A DNA stretch of 51,937 bases from Welwitschia mirabilis (taxonomy: Eukaryota > Gnetophyta > Gnetopsida > Welwitschiales): positions 124,615,033-124,666,969 of the forward strand of contig JBOZIK010000001.1 of assembly GCA_051453625.1 (NCBI GenBank), written 5' to 3'. The notes below the pieces were generated by a model. That model did not search any database. It saw only the letters and a program-made list of their open reading frames with translations, and was not told where the DNA came from. Below are positions 24,806 to 36,310 of this stretch, in pieces. Each line of letters begins with the position of its first letter. Position 1 is the stretch's first letter. The position numbers were made by a program, and so were the translations under genes.

Positions 24806-25016
24806 TGTTGGATTTTTTTTTTAAGTGCCTATTATTATGTAGTGATTAAACTACCATCCTAACTTCTTCTCCTACATCTTATTCTTTCTCTTGCATTTTC
24901 TCATCCATTCCAAAATTTTTAATGTAAAAATTTATAAGTACTTGATCAAATAAAATTTATTAGAGAGCTATTTTCATTATCCATTTATTCAAGCTCAATT
25001 GTGCTTCCAATTCCAA
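24806..25016 (+). repeat. 5' LTR of nested copia, with following primer site
   Basis: Starts TGTTGGATTTT, typical of copia LTRs. TGATATCAAAG at 25021-25031 resembles the Met-tRNA primer site. It is about 50 bp longer than the 3' LTR because of a T/C-rich insert around 24850-24900. Confidence 0.6.
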
Positions 25017-25031
25017 TAGATGATATCAAAG

Positions 25032-26490
25032 TAAGCTGGGAACTGACTTAACTACTAGCTTGAGGATCCTGATTTAAAGAGTCCTTTTTTCTTTGATGTT
25101 TGGTTTTTGCATTTATCTTTGCATCTTACTTGCACTTATCATCATTCTCATAAGAATTATGAGACTCATGATTTGGCTATTCTATCACTTACAATTCATT
25201 CTTATAAATGCTTTGGTAGGCCTAAAATTTAATGTTTTAGAATAGTATGATTTCCACACTAATCCATATCCAGAAAATTGATTTTTAGAATCAAAATTAG
25301 AAGGAGAATCAGCTATGTTTTGGATGTTTTCATAGATCACAAGAGTACTAATTATGAAACTAATAATTCAAAGTTTTTATCACACTAGTTATCATTAGTA
25401 CATTTTCTCTCTCACATTTAAGCTATTGTTGTGCCTCTAAAACCTATAACTAAACTACCAGTCCTCCTCGTTCTAAAAAAATGTGCTAAAAAACAATTCC
25501 TCTATGTTTTCTGTCACACATGAATTTGTCAACACTTTGCCCTTTTCACAATATTTTTGAGCCCTAGTTTGATCAATATCTATGCTTTCATACTAAACTA
25601 GATGCAACCAAAGGTACACAACATCTTGAAAAGCCATTTCCAAGATCATTGACAATCGGCAATTCCATTGAAAAGGCATAGGAAAAAGATGTATGAAGTT
25701 GATTGACAAGTAACTTAATGAACAAGGGTTTGTTATGAAAATTCACTATTCATGAGATGATATGCCTAAAATCTTACATCTCATAGTCCATAAAGAAATT
25801 GATGCCCAATTTCCCTTAGTTTTTAACAACATTGTAGCTATCCAATAGGTTGTTTGTCCCATGCATTAACATGTTCAAAGTCGCTTCTGATCTTCACATC
25901 TTCTTCCCATTTTCTATTATTATTTATTTCCTTCTTTCTTTCTTAACAAACAAACATCACTTTTGAGTCATAATTCATTTTGCATATTTCAAAGAAAGGA
26001 ACTTTTTTAACTCCCCTTCCTTAATGTTATAAAAAATACAATACATAAACTAATGAAATTATTTTTGAGAGCAGTAAGATAAAGTAAAAGAGGCATTATT
26101 AAAAAGTGTGAGAAGAGGATTGCATTATAGGTAATGACTCTTTAAATGTTTGAAATTTTAGGTCTATAATAGGATTTTAAGGGGTATAAACTTTGACCCT
26201 TGTAATTTTTAATAAAATCATTTTTGAGGTGGGGAGCTAGGAGGTATTTAATCCTCTAAAATCATTGGTAAGGTAAGAGAATAGTGATAAGGAAGGGCTT
26301 GTTAAGATGTTTTGAAATTATTATTTAAGCTAAGGAGGGTAAAATTACTAACTCCTAAAAATAGTCATAAGTAAAAATAGTAAAACAATTAATGAAACGA
26401 ATTTTCACACATAGCAAGCAGAAATGCAACTTTTACTAATCAATACAAGTATGTGGAAAGTGACAAGTGATAAAGTACCAAAGCCAAAAG
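25032..26490. other. Internal stretch of nested copia, no clear gene
   Basis: About 1.45 kb between primer site and the gag remnant. Plus-strand frames around 25730-25850 have some coding look (DDMPKILHLIVHKEIDAQF) but I cannot assign a family. Confidence 0.35.
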
Positions 26491-27110
26491 ATCTAAAAAA
26501 AATTAATAACTAGGAAGAAGATGATCAAAAATCCCTTTCTCTCATTAGACTTGATCTTTAGAATGGATATCTTTATCATAATACCTTAAGTAAAAGCTCA
26601 AAAGAAATCTAGGATAACTTGTGAAAATTATTTGGTTCTAGTGAAAATGAAGCTAAACAAGAACTAAAGCATCAACTTTATAGTTTGAGAATGGAGGAAT
26701 CAGTAGACATGAGTCAACATGTAAATTAATTTAGATCACTTTTGTTACAACTTGTTACATAAATTTAAAGGTTGATGATGAAGATGTAAAAGTAATTTTA
26801 CTAAGTATTCTTCCTTCTTGATATGATTACATTGTATTTACTCTAAAGAAGATTTTTTGCACATTAAAAAGTAGCATCTTCACATTCATTGAAGAATATA
26901 AAAGGATGTATCAACATGGACTCGAAGAAGGTGTAAAGTAAAAATTTTCAAAAAAAGAACATGAAAGATGACAATGAAAGGATAAAATGCTATTATTACA
27001 ATAAGTAAGGTTATGTAGCAATAAACTACTTTTAACAAGCAAAGGTTCTACTTGATAGAAAATTAAGGACTTCAAGCATGATGGCAGAAATAAGTAAAGA
27101 AGAAGAAACT
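26491..27110 (+). pseudogene. Ty1/copia gag remnant
   Basis: Plus-strand pieces read LRMEESVDMSQHVN, FRSLLLQLVT, KVDDEDVKVILLSILPS and YDYIVFTLKKI. These follow the copia gag capsid pattern (mxE-x-SV-x-x-H-x-x-x-F, then L-x-x-x-G-x-x-i-x-Dedk-x-x-x-LLxSLPxSYd). A zinc-knuckle region is not intact. Stops interrupt the frame. Confidence 0.7.
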
Positions 27111-27139
27111 TATAAAGATATAGCTCTAAATTTTTAAAT

Positions 27140-27370
27140 TTTGGGTTTGTCCTTTATCATGATTAGTCCATATTATCATGGTTAATTGACATTGTCATGA
27201 TTAGTCCATACTGTTGTGGTTAGCCCACATTGTTATAGTTAGTTTCTATTATCGTGATTAGTCCATTTTATCATGATTAATCCATATTATCATGATTAGT
27301 CCACATTATCATGGTTAGTCTATATTGTCATGGATGGTCCACTTTATAATGGTTAATCCACACTTGATGT
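27140..27370. repeat. About 20 bp tandem repeat inside the nested copia
   Basis: Roughly eleven diverged units of the type ATCATGGTTAGTCCATATT, for example 'tcatgattagtccatatt' repeated with changes from 27157 to 27365. It lies between gag and the 3' LTR, where a pol gene would normally be. Confidence 0.75.
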
Positions 27371-27465
27371 CATTGATTCTATATGTAATGTTATGTTAGA
27401 GGCATATTCTACTACTTTAATTGTGATGACAATATAATTCTTAGATTATTCATCATGGGGGTGTT

Positions 27466-27621
27466 TATTGGATAATTTTTTTAGGGTATTTCTTATTATG
27501 TGGTAGTTCATTCATTCAAAAATTTGTAATGTAAAAATTTATAAATATTAGCTCAAATAAAATTTATTAGAGAGTTGTCTTTATTATGTAATAATTTAGT
27601 CTCTACTACACTTTTAATTTC
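27466..27621 (+). repeat. 3' LTR of nested copia
   Basis: Starts TATTGGATAATTT, preceded by a G-run (catgggggtg, 27453-27463) that can serve as polypurine tract. It aligns with 24806-25016. Confidence 0.6.
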
Positions 27622-27629
27622 AATAAATA

Positions 27630-28900
27630 GAACATATCCCTCAGCTGTTCCAAATCCTATAGAGCACAGAAGGGAACAAACTCTACGTCCTTCTCATCTA
27701 TGATAGGTAAAGTTTGTAAATCCTATAAAATAAGAATTTAAAAGTACTAAATCCTTGTCAAGTAAAGAAATAAGGAAAAAAATAATAATGACAAGTTAAT
27801 AAAAAGACAAAAACACACTCAATGAATTTGATTTTGATGATGAAAGCTAAGGGGAAGATCCTCCTTAGTCACCTCATAAGGGATTAACTACACCACTTCC
27901 TTATCATTGTGGCAATGTGAGGAGTCCTGCGAACTAAAATTAGTGGTTCTATTCATATGCACATCATGAAGAAACCAACACCCAATTAGTATCATATTGT
28001 CATTAAAGAAATAAGTAGCTAAAATTTGTACCTTAGATAAAATTAAAAAATTATCCTCAAAAGAATTCCTAGGATCATAGAAACAAAAACGTTTTCCTTC
28101 CACTACATTAGAAGAGCATGAGTGAAGTAAGAATCGATAGGATACATTTTCTAGGGGCAGAAAGAATGTGGAATCAATCAGAAAAGAAGAAATTTCTTGT
28201 AAAATCCCAAATCTAGTGCTTGTAAAATACAGTCCTAGAAGTATATGTCCATGAAAGCATTTCTTCTTGTCTCCACCTCTTTTAGACAAATGAGTTAGGC
28301 TAACATAGAAGAGAAAAGAGAAAAGGGTCAATCAGAAGAAACACCCCTAACAATAAAAGAGGTTACATATATGGAATAATAAGGGATTTCACTAAAACAA
28401 TCATGAAATAAGGCTTAACAATCAATCAACTATCTATAGGTGACATAATAGGTAGTTATAAAATTTATAGTAGAAGCACCATGCCTATGGGCATCTATCT
28501 CCCTTCCAAAAACAAACTCATCTAATTTACTAACTAAAAATCTTTAAGTTAGTATTTAAGTGAGTTGTCCTAAAGAAATCACTACTTCCCTTACTCAAGG
28601 TAAAGGATAAATTAATACTCTTCTATGAGAATAATAAGACCATGTACATGATGCAAAATAATAATATTTAAAGTTATAAAGAAGCATATAAAGAATCTAG
28701 AATATATAAGATAATAGAATGTCAAAAATAAAAGAAATAAAAACGATAAAGATTGATTAAATTCAAAGAAAACATCCAAGAAAAACCTAATTGGGAAGCC
28801 CTCTCTTGAATTTCTAGTTTATCAGAATGAACATTAGTGGAATTCCAAGAAAAATGAGGAAAAAATCACTAGGATATACCTTAAATAATTAAAAAAGAAG
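27630..28900 (-). pseudogene. Unrecognised intron-containing gene carried antisense in the chromovirus, 5' part (copy A)
   Basis: Family not recognised. The minus strand is open for 147 codons (28331-27888) and flanked by further conserved blocks in other frames. In order: STNVHSDKLEIQERASQ, FSWMFSLNLINL, KLDEFVFGREIDAHRHG, NFITTYY, VTSFIVRGV, FLPLENVSYRFLLHS, KRFCFYDPRNSFEDNF, KVQILATYFFNDN, LFLHDV-type block (WFLHDVHMN), then TKEDPPLSF. Copy B (33870-35140) repeats nearly all of these with conservative changes, for example FSWVFSLNLINL, NFITPYYA, TSFVVKG and VEILATYSFNDN. A candidate intron (27818 down to 27723, acceptor TTTTATAG) is followed by DLQTLPIIDEKDVEF. It has no similarity to gag or pol and runs against them. 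It is dead in this copy through a frameshift and stops. Confidence 0.6.
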
Positions 28901-28929
28901 CTAATAAAGAAAGATGAAAATGTAAGAAG

Positions 28930-30450
28930 CCTAACTAGTTTAGCTAACCTAAGATCTAACATCACAGTTATGGGTTACATACCTAATGTCATAATTGGTT
29001 CAGAGGTCTAACATCATAATCATGGGATCTACCTCTAATATCATAGTTACATCATAGGCTTAACATCGCAGTCATGGATCCTACATCTAACATCATACTT
29101 GGTTCACAAGTCTGACCTCATAATTATGGAATCCACCTCTAATGTTAGAGTTGCCTCATAGGCATGATATCATAGTCATGAGTCCTATATCCAATGTCAA
29201 ACTTGGTTCATAGATCTGATGTCACATTCATGGGATCCACCCCAAACATTACCATTACCTCACATGCTTGATGTCATAGTTATGGGTTCCATACCCAGTA
29301 TCAAACTTAGTTTATAGGTCTTATGTCATAGTTATGAGGCCAACCTCTAATGTTATAGTTGCCTCATAGGCCTAACATGACCCTTTCCCATTGAAAGTCT
29401 AACATCATACTTGATTACTAAAAACCTAATGTCATTCTTGGTCATTAAAAGTATAACATTCTACTTGTTCACTGAAAGTCTTACATCGCACTTGTCTGTC
29501 AGAAGTCTAACATTATACTTGGTTATCCTAGAATTAACGTTGAACTAATCCACCAGAAGTCTAGCATCGCACTTACTCACTGGAACCTAATGTCACACTT
29601 GTTCATGAGAACTCTGATTTCATACTTGTTTGTCATACATCTAATGTCATACATAGTTACATGAAATCTAATATTACACTTGCCCACTAGAAGTCTAACA
29701 TTGCGATTATCTATTGGAAACCTAGCATTGCACTTGCTCATCGGAAGTCTAACATTGTACTTGCCCATCAAAAGCATGACATCATACTTGGTCATAAAAA
29801 GTATAATGTCACACTTATCCTATTGGAATCTTAATGTCATACTTAGTCATCTAAAATCTAATGTCACACTTACCCACCAGAAGTTTGAGGCCATGCTTGA
29901 CTATCAAATGTTTGACATTGCACTTCTTCCACCGAAAACCTAACATTACACTTGATCATTGGAAACTTGACATCACACGTACTCACTAAAAACTTAATGT
30001 TGTACTTAGTTATTAAAAGTCTAATGAGATAATTATTCCAGTAAAAACCTAATGTTGTACTTGGTTGCCAAAAAACTAATGTTACACTTGCCTATTTGAA
30101 ACCTAATGTCATACTTGATCACTGAAAGTTTAATGTTGCACTTGCCCATAAAAAAACTAATGTTGTACTTATTTGTCAGAAGTTTAACATCACACTTACT
30201 TGCTAGAAGTCTGACATCGCACTTGACTGTCAAAGGTATGACATTATACTTGTCCTACCCTAAACCTAATGTTGCACTTGGTTACTAGAATTCTGACATC
30301 ACACTTGCTCGCTAAAAGTTTGACATCATACTTGTCTTACTAGAAACCTAATGTCTCACTTTGCTATTAGAAGTCTAACATCACACTTACTCATTTGAAA
30401 AACTTGATGTTAGACTTGTCCCATTGGAAGTCTAACATTACTATTGCATG
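28930..30450. repeat. 30 bp minisatellite with about 104 bp higher-order units (copy A)
   Basis: Diverged tandem units of the form AAGTCTAACATCACACTTG plus about 11 bases (GTCA-like and CCA-like), period close to 30 bp, about 35-40 units from 29380 to 30450. From 28950 to 29370 the array has a second tier: about four units of near 104 bp, each holding four sub-repeats with alternating 'cttggttca', 'atcatggg', 'cctca' joints. Because 30 is a multiple of three, both strands stay open for 60-87 codons in places, giving 10-residue repeats such as KCNVRLL. It sits between the antisense gene and gag. Confidence 0.85.
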
Positions 30451-30950
30451 CATCTTTAATAGCTATAATAAAGAGGATAATTTCAGAAGTTAGAAAGATA
30501 ATTCAATAGTTATCAAATGTTAACTAACCATGTTGATGGTTGGAAAAATAATATTTAGAAAGAAAACCTATTTTAAGGCCTTTAGAAACCACCAAAAAAG
30601 AAAATCATAAAGGGAAGACATAGAATGCACTCAAGAGTAATGGAGAAGAAAGTGAATTCTCACATAGAAACCATCAAGAATTAACTAAATGATGTTTACT
30701 TATAGAATTAGGTGCTCGTTAATAGAATAAAATTACTCCCTTTCCATGTAGAACAACCCAATCAAATAATGTAATATGACTTAATGGTACCACCAAAACA
30801 ACCCTCTACTTTTAGACAGAACTCTTCCACTAGAAGTTTGATCTTCAAAGTCTAAAAGTTAGGCCCTTAAATATAAAGGTAAATCTTTAAGCCTTTTTAT
30901 TAAATAAAGCAAATAGACCAATAATAGAAGAAAGAGGGAGCAATAAATAG
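30451..30950. other. Leader between minisatellite and gag (copy A)
   Basis: No coding signal. Homologous to 36310-36800 in copy B. Confidence 0.45.
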
Positions 30951-31640
30951 TAAAAATAATCCATCTATAAATTTATGAGGATAAAATAAGAACCAATAAG
31001 AAAGCCATGTCGTGAATTCAATAAATAGAGAAATACTTTACACTCTGTAATACTCCACTAGAAAGAAGATGCATCTATGCTATCATCTTTCTCATTAGAA
31101 ATGCATAAGTATGGTAGTTTTGATGCCAAAAAAAATTTAATCACAGGATTATTTAAGAAAATTATGTAGAAGTATTCAAAAAGAAGTTCATTTCTAAAAA
31201 TTTTATTAAAGATCAAATGGTGAATTTTGACATTTAGGAAAGTGTCCATTGGATAAACATTGATCATAGTTCCAGCATTTAATGAAGTATAAAAAAAAAT
31301 TCTCAGAAAAGGAGCTTATCAATAGTTTTATTAGATAATTTCCTCTAAAGCATAAAGTATCCTACAAACCTTGGAAGTTAAATATACTAAAGATGCTTAT
31401 AAGAAGACGAAACATTACTTGGAAGCAAAAGACAATAGATTGACTAAGAATTAAGCCTAATAAACTACAAGATTCACTGCTAGTGGGAATTAACCTTCTA
31501 GAGAAGAATTCAAAAGTAATATCATCTACCACAAGTACAAGAAGAAAGGTTAAATAGAAATGAATTGTCTATTTAAGGCCACTGGAACTATACCTCTTAC
31601 TTGAAATTAATCTTAGATGCAATTACATAGTAAAGCACTT
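30951..31640 (+). pseudogene. Chromovirus gag remnant (copy A)
   Basis: Homologous to the better copy at 36800-37490. Recognisable only in pieces. The zinc-knuckle equivalent near 31530-31575 reads YHKYKKKG and EMNC, with two of the ligand cysteines lost. Confidence 0.6.
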
Positions 31641-32821
31641 GTAAAAAAAGTTTATGCTATAGTTCGTATAAGTTTAGTAACAAATTAATTTTCTATTTTA
31701 TAATTACCAGGGTTATTTCACATTTTATAGTTTTGTTTTTAATCAATAGTGATTCTTTTACAATTTCATCTTCTTCTTTTTATTTCGAAAATAAAATATT
31801 ACTCCATTTCAAGAACCTCAATCATCCATAGAAATAGCAGGAGAGAACACCCTTGTATAGAATAAACTAGGAGGACTAATAACTTTTCTAATCCAAAACA
31901 TTAAGTTTTCAGATAAATTTTATACCCTTACGATTGACAACTATGAAGCCATCCTGGGAATGTCCTTCCTTATTAACTATAACATCAAAATAAATTTCCA
32001 ATAAAGAACATTGATAGTTCCATCTTCATTAGAAGACTAAATTTTTAAGGGTGAGGGAAAGAAATAAGAAAATATTCTTAGCAGCTGGAAAATAGATTAC
32101 AAAAAAAGTAACTTAGATATAATTATTCTAAGAAACAATCAAACAAGAACGTACAAGTTCACAACAGGATATATAAGGATTACAAGAATAAAGGGATGTA
32201 TTTAATAAACAATAAATCTATGATCCAAATGAAAGGTAGAATACATTGACTTTATCTTAGAAGCATAATTGGTAGCAAGGGCTCCATATATAAAAAGTTA
32301 AAAATCTTAAAGTGCAATTACAAAAAATATTACTGAAAAGAAAACTTAGCCAAAGTATATCTTCTTGGCGTGCCTCTATCTTATTTATCAAGAAGAAAGA
32401 TGAAACCTTAAGACTATGCATAGACTACCAGCAACTAAATAAAGTAATCACTAATAAAAAAAAGAAAACCCTATTAAGAATTGATGATCTTTTGGATTAA
32501 TTACAAGGGATTGAACTATTCTCAAAAATTGATTTAAGACCAAGATACCACTAGAAAAGCATCAAAGAAGAAGATATCCAAAAAACAACATTCTAAACCA
32601 AATATGAACTTGAAGAATAATGTTTTTTGTCCACGTCTTAATAAATTTATAATAGTATTCTTGGATGACATTCTAGTCTACTTAAAGAATAGAGGAACAC
32701 ATGTAGATCACATTAGCAAAGTATTACAAGTATTATAGAATCATGATTTTAAGGCCAAATTAAGTAGATGTGACATTTTCCACACAACATTATCTCTAAA
32801 AAGGGAATAGCAATAGATTCT
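31641..32821 (+). pseudogene. Chromovirus protease/RT remnant, cut off inside RT (copy A)
   Basis: Plus-strand frames give the RT fingers at about 32355-32440 ([20 protein letters not shown], family [26 protein letters not shown]) and the catalytic box FLDDILVYLK at about 32658-32687 with both aspartates intact. Then come VDHISKVLQV and a KLSRCDF palm-thumb piece, lacking about eight residues present in copy B. The sequence then enters the gap at 32822. RNase H and integrase are missing from this copy. Confidence 0.75.
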
Positions 32822-32921
32822 NNNNNNNNNNNNNNNNNNNNNNNNNNNNNNNNNNNNNNNNNNNNNNNNNNNNNNNNNNNNNNNNNNNNNNNNNNNNNNN
32901 NNNNNNNNNNNNNNNNNNNNN
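32822..32921. other. Assembly gap, 100 N, at the copy A/copy B junction
   Basis: A run of 100 N. The left flank is mid-RT of copy A. The right flank is the leader of copy B, equivalent to 23971 in copy A. The gap could hide a missing LTR or mark a wrong join. Confidence 0.99.
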
Positions 32922-33495
32922 TAAATAGGAAAATAATTTTGATATAACTTCATATGAAGTTTATTATAATCCACAATAATACCAATAAGATGCTCCCTAG
33001 AGAATTTACCACCCCAATATATAGTCACAATATCATCTGTGGTAATAGCTAGTCAATCCATACAAGTATGACCTATCTATTTTCTTTTTGCTAGTCATGT
33101 AGAAATTTGGACATGTTAAGCCTCTAAAGTTGTAATAAAAAAGCATTCACCCTAGACTTCTTTCATAAAGGGGTAAAATCTCCACTTCATTCTACAACCA
33201 GAAAAAAAAATCAATACTAAGAAAAAAGAAGATAATTAATTTAAATAAATATAAAAGAAAACAACATTACCTACATCATGCAGATAGTATCATTTGAAGT
33301 CTGTTACTACTCTACCCTATGAGGGGCCATACAATAAAAAGATTATATCATATCTATTAAATTATGAAAATCCTTCACTTGTTATGGCTATTTTCATTGA
33401 GGAGTATAATGTAGAGTGAAGTAACCTTTATGACATCACTTGCAATCATGAGGTAAATTGGTAGCATGAGAGTGACAAAATGAATAAATGTCATC
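32922..33495 (-). pseudogene. Antisense unrecognised gene, 3' part (copy B)
   Basis: Homologous to 23960-24800. The last minus-strand block (33028-32922) reads TIYWGGKFSREHLIGIIVDY, followed by NKLHMKLYQNYFPI. Upstream are ITTLEA, HVQIST and LAKRK. A candidate intron lies at 33270 down to 33192, with donor GTAATG and acceptor TTGTAG, at the same place as in copy A. The exon before it reads SFYCMAPH and NDTICMM. In-frame stops sit at codons likely to have been CGA, CAA or TGG. The gene is cut by gaps on both sides, so its 3' end is only visible in copy A. Confidence 0.5.
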
Positions 33496-33649
33496 NNNNN
33501 NNNNNNNNNNNNNNNNNNNNNNNNNNNNNNNNNNNNNNNNNNNNNNNNNNNNNNNNNNNNNNNNNNNNNNNNNNNNNNNNNNNNNNNNNNNNNNNNNNNN
33601 NNNNNNNNNNNNNNNNNNNNNNNNNNNNNNNNNNNNNNNNNNNNNNNNN
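33496..33649. other. Assembly gap, 154 N
   Basis: A 154 N run inside the leader of copy B, equivalent to about 24540-24700 in copy A. Confidence 0.99.
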
Positions 33650-33869
33650 ACAATACTCTTAGGTATAAAAGAAGGGTAAGGAAAAGACTATGTAGCCTAT
33701 TTCATAACCAATGGATTTGATAATATAGAAGAAGAAAAATAGACGATGGAATAGGGCATGTTTCCCTTAAATGGAAGATCATCAAAATACAAAAGATCAT
33801 CATCAAGATCTATGTCTTAGTTTAAAAGTAATTGTGAGAAGCTAGAGGAAAAGGATAACATGAAATTAC

Positions 33870-35140
33870 TTACCACAATGTCCTACTCCCTTAGTCATTT
33901 CAAATCTTCTTGAGCATGCAAAGGGGTAAACTCCACCTTCTCATAAGATTTGACATGTAGAGTCCCTAAACCATATAAAATAAGAATTTAAAAGTAATAA
34001 CTCCTTATTAAATAAAAGAAATAAGTAAAATAAGGAACAAAGACAAATTAATAAAAGACAAAGATGCACCTTGTGAGTCTGAGTTTGATAACGAAGGCTG
34101 AGAAGTGGATCCTCCTTAGTTAACTCCTGAGGGATTGGCTGCATAAATTCCTTATCCTTATGATGACATTAGGAGTCTTAAGAACTAAAAGTAGCAGCTT
34201 TATTTATCTACACATCATGAAGAAACAAACTTCCAATTAATGTTATATTATCATTAAAAGAATAAGTGGCTAAAATTTCTACCTTAAATCAAATAGAGAA
34301 AGTACCCTCAAAAGAATTACTAGGATTATATTAAGCTAAACCTTATCTCTTTAATACACTAGAAAAGTGTGAGTGAAGTAAGAGTCAATAGGACACATTT
34401 TCTAGGATAACAAAAATAAGAGATCCACTAGAAAAGAAGAAAATAACTGCAAATTTGCATGCGTAGTGCTCATAAAGTAGAGTTCTCAAAGTATGTATCT
34501 GTAGAAACACTTTCACCTATCTCCACCTCTTTTAAGATGAATAAGTTGGATTAAGGTAAAAGAGAAAATAGTAGAATCCTAATTAAGATAAATGCCTTTA
34601 ACAACAAATGAGGTTAAATATATGATGTATTGAGAAATTCCAATGGAACGATCATCAAATAAGGACTGAAAAGCAATTAATTATCCATAAGTAGCATAAT
34701 AAGGGGTTATAAAATTGGCCATAGCTATGTCATGTCTATAGGTATTTGTCTCCCTTACAAAAACAAACTCACCTAATCGATTAACCAAGAAACCCCCAAA
34801 ATCAGTATTTAAATGAGTTTTTTTTAAGGAAATACTACTTTTCTTACTTAAACCAAAGGTCAAATGAATGCTCTCCTCTAATATTATGATAAGACCATAA
34901 ACAAGGTAAAGAAAAATATTGTTTTGAAGATTGAAACAAGTGTACATGGAATTTAAGATATGTAAGATAGTAGGATGTTAAACATGGAAACAAAAAACTA
35001 AAAAGATTAATTAAATTTAAAGAAAAAACCCAAGAAAAATTTAAGTGGAAATCCCTCTTTTGAATCTCTATTTTAGCAAAGTAAACATTAGTGGTATTCT
35101 AAGAAAGATAATGGAAAAGATGCTAGGTCATACCTTAAAT
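33870..35140 (-). pseudogene. Antisense unrecognised gene, 5' part (copy B)
   Basis: Counterpart of 27630-28900. Minus-strand blocks in order: TTNVYFAKIEIQKRDFH, FSWVFSLNLINL, FLVNRLGEFVFVRETNTY, RHDIAMANFITPYYATYG, DDRSIGISQYIIYLTSFVVK, VEILATYSFNDNITLIGSLF, LFLHDV and PIPQELTKEDPLLSLRYQTQ. One frame is open for 88 codons (34947-34681). A candidate intron starts after 34070 (AAG|GTGCATC). The next small exon, about 33972-33874, reads LGTLHVKSYEKVEFTPLHAQ and ends at a good donor, GTG|GTAAGT. Agreement with copy A is at the amino-acid level with conservative replacements, which is hard to explain without past coding function. Family and function are unknown. Confidence 0.6.
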
Positions 35141-35479
35141 ATCATAAGAAGAAGATGATGAAGGAAGGCTAAAATGTAAAGGAAGCTTCTACAAGATAAA
35201 AGTATGTCTGACGTCACCTATAAAGGAAGGGATCCATCAAGAAAAGAGTAATCTAAAATAATGCAAAAAAGATTTAATAGAAAGAGGAAAAAAATAAAAT
35301 ATAAAAATACATGGAAGAATAAGGGGAATTGGACCACTTCACATGTGAAAGAAAAATAGAAAGAAGGAAATGAAAAGGCCAACACCTATTTATAATAAAA
35401 ATAGACCTAGGATTAAATTAACCCTTCAACTTTAATAAGAAACTTAACCATAGTCTAGTTAATGTAAGGTAAAGGGATA

Positions 35480-36310
35480 TGCCAATTATAGTTGAGAAAC
35501 TCAATTTCATCCTTAACTCTTGAAGGCCTAATGTTACAATTAATTATTGGAAGCCTGATGTTGCAGTTAATCATCAAGGTATGATATCACACTTATTTTG
35601 CTAGAAGCCTAATATTGCACCTTGATCATTGGAATATTTACATCACACTTGAAACCTAGAGGCTTGATGTTACACTTGATCCACTGAAAGCCTAATATCA
35701 TGCTTGATTCCTAAAGGCCTGATGTTGTACTTATCTTATTAAAGACTTGATAACACACTTATCCTACCAAAGGTTTGATGTTGCATTTGAGTACCTAGAG
35801 GTCTAACTTCACATGTGAACCCATAAAAGCCCAACGTTGTACTTAGAAAACCAATGTGTGATGTTACACTTGGTTACCAAAGTCTGACATCGTAGTTGAA
35901 GTCCAACATCATACTTTACTGACAGAAGCTAATGTCAAACTTGATTCTTCAAAGTTCAAAATCAAACTTGGTTATCAAAGTCTAATGTTATAGTTGGAAT
36001 TCCAATGTTGCACTTAGCCAACATAGACCTGACATTACACTTATCTCACTAAATTTTGTCATACTCGATCATCAAAGTCTAATGTTATAGTTAGAGTCTA
36101 ATGTCATACTTGGCTGACAAAATTTCAACATCACATTTGATCCCCCAAAGTATAATGTTACACTTGGTAACTAAATCCTGACATTATAATTGGAGTCAAT
36201 ATCACACTTAGCCAACAAAGGCATAACATCATATTTAGCTTATCAAATTTCAAAATCATACTTGATCAAAAAAATCTAATTTCATAGTTAGAGCCTAACA
36301 TCATATTTGT
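35480..36310. repeat. 30 bp minisatellite (copy B)
   Basis: Same repeat family and same position relative to the antisense gene and gag as 28930-30450, with units such as 'aagcctaatatcatgcttga' and 'aggtttgatgttgcatttga'. It is about half the length of the copy A array and more diverged, so array length has changed since the two copies separated. Confidence 0.82.

Larger units (their letters stand above)
24801..27626 (+). mobile_element. Nested Ty1/copia-type element, non-autonomous or deleted, about 2.8 kb
   Basis: Inserted into copy A of the chromovirus leader: copy B has no such sequence at the equivalent place (about 33767). LTRs at 24806-25016 and 27466-27621 share a TGTTGGAT or TATTGGAT start and the landmark 'aatgtaaaaatttataa'. 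AATAA at 24801-24805 and at 27622-27626 is a plausible target duplication. A gag remnant is present but there is no RT, RNase H or integrase, so it could only have moved in trans or has lost its pol. Confidence 0.7.

Noticed and set aside
29577-30288. Cysteine-containing 10-residue repeat proteins on either strand
   Set aside because: They follow trivially from a 30 bp tandem repeat; both strands are open and no start, codon bias or conservation of the frame supports translation. Kept only as an open question in the minisatellite finding.
28930-30450. CRISPR-like array
   Set aside because: Units are directly adjacent and diverged, with no constant repeat and variable spacer structure, in a plant retroelement.
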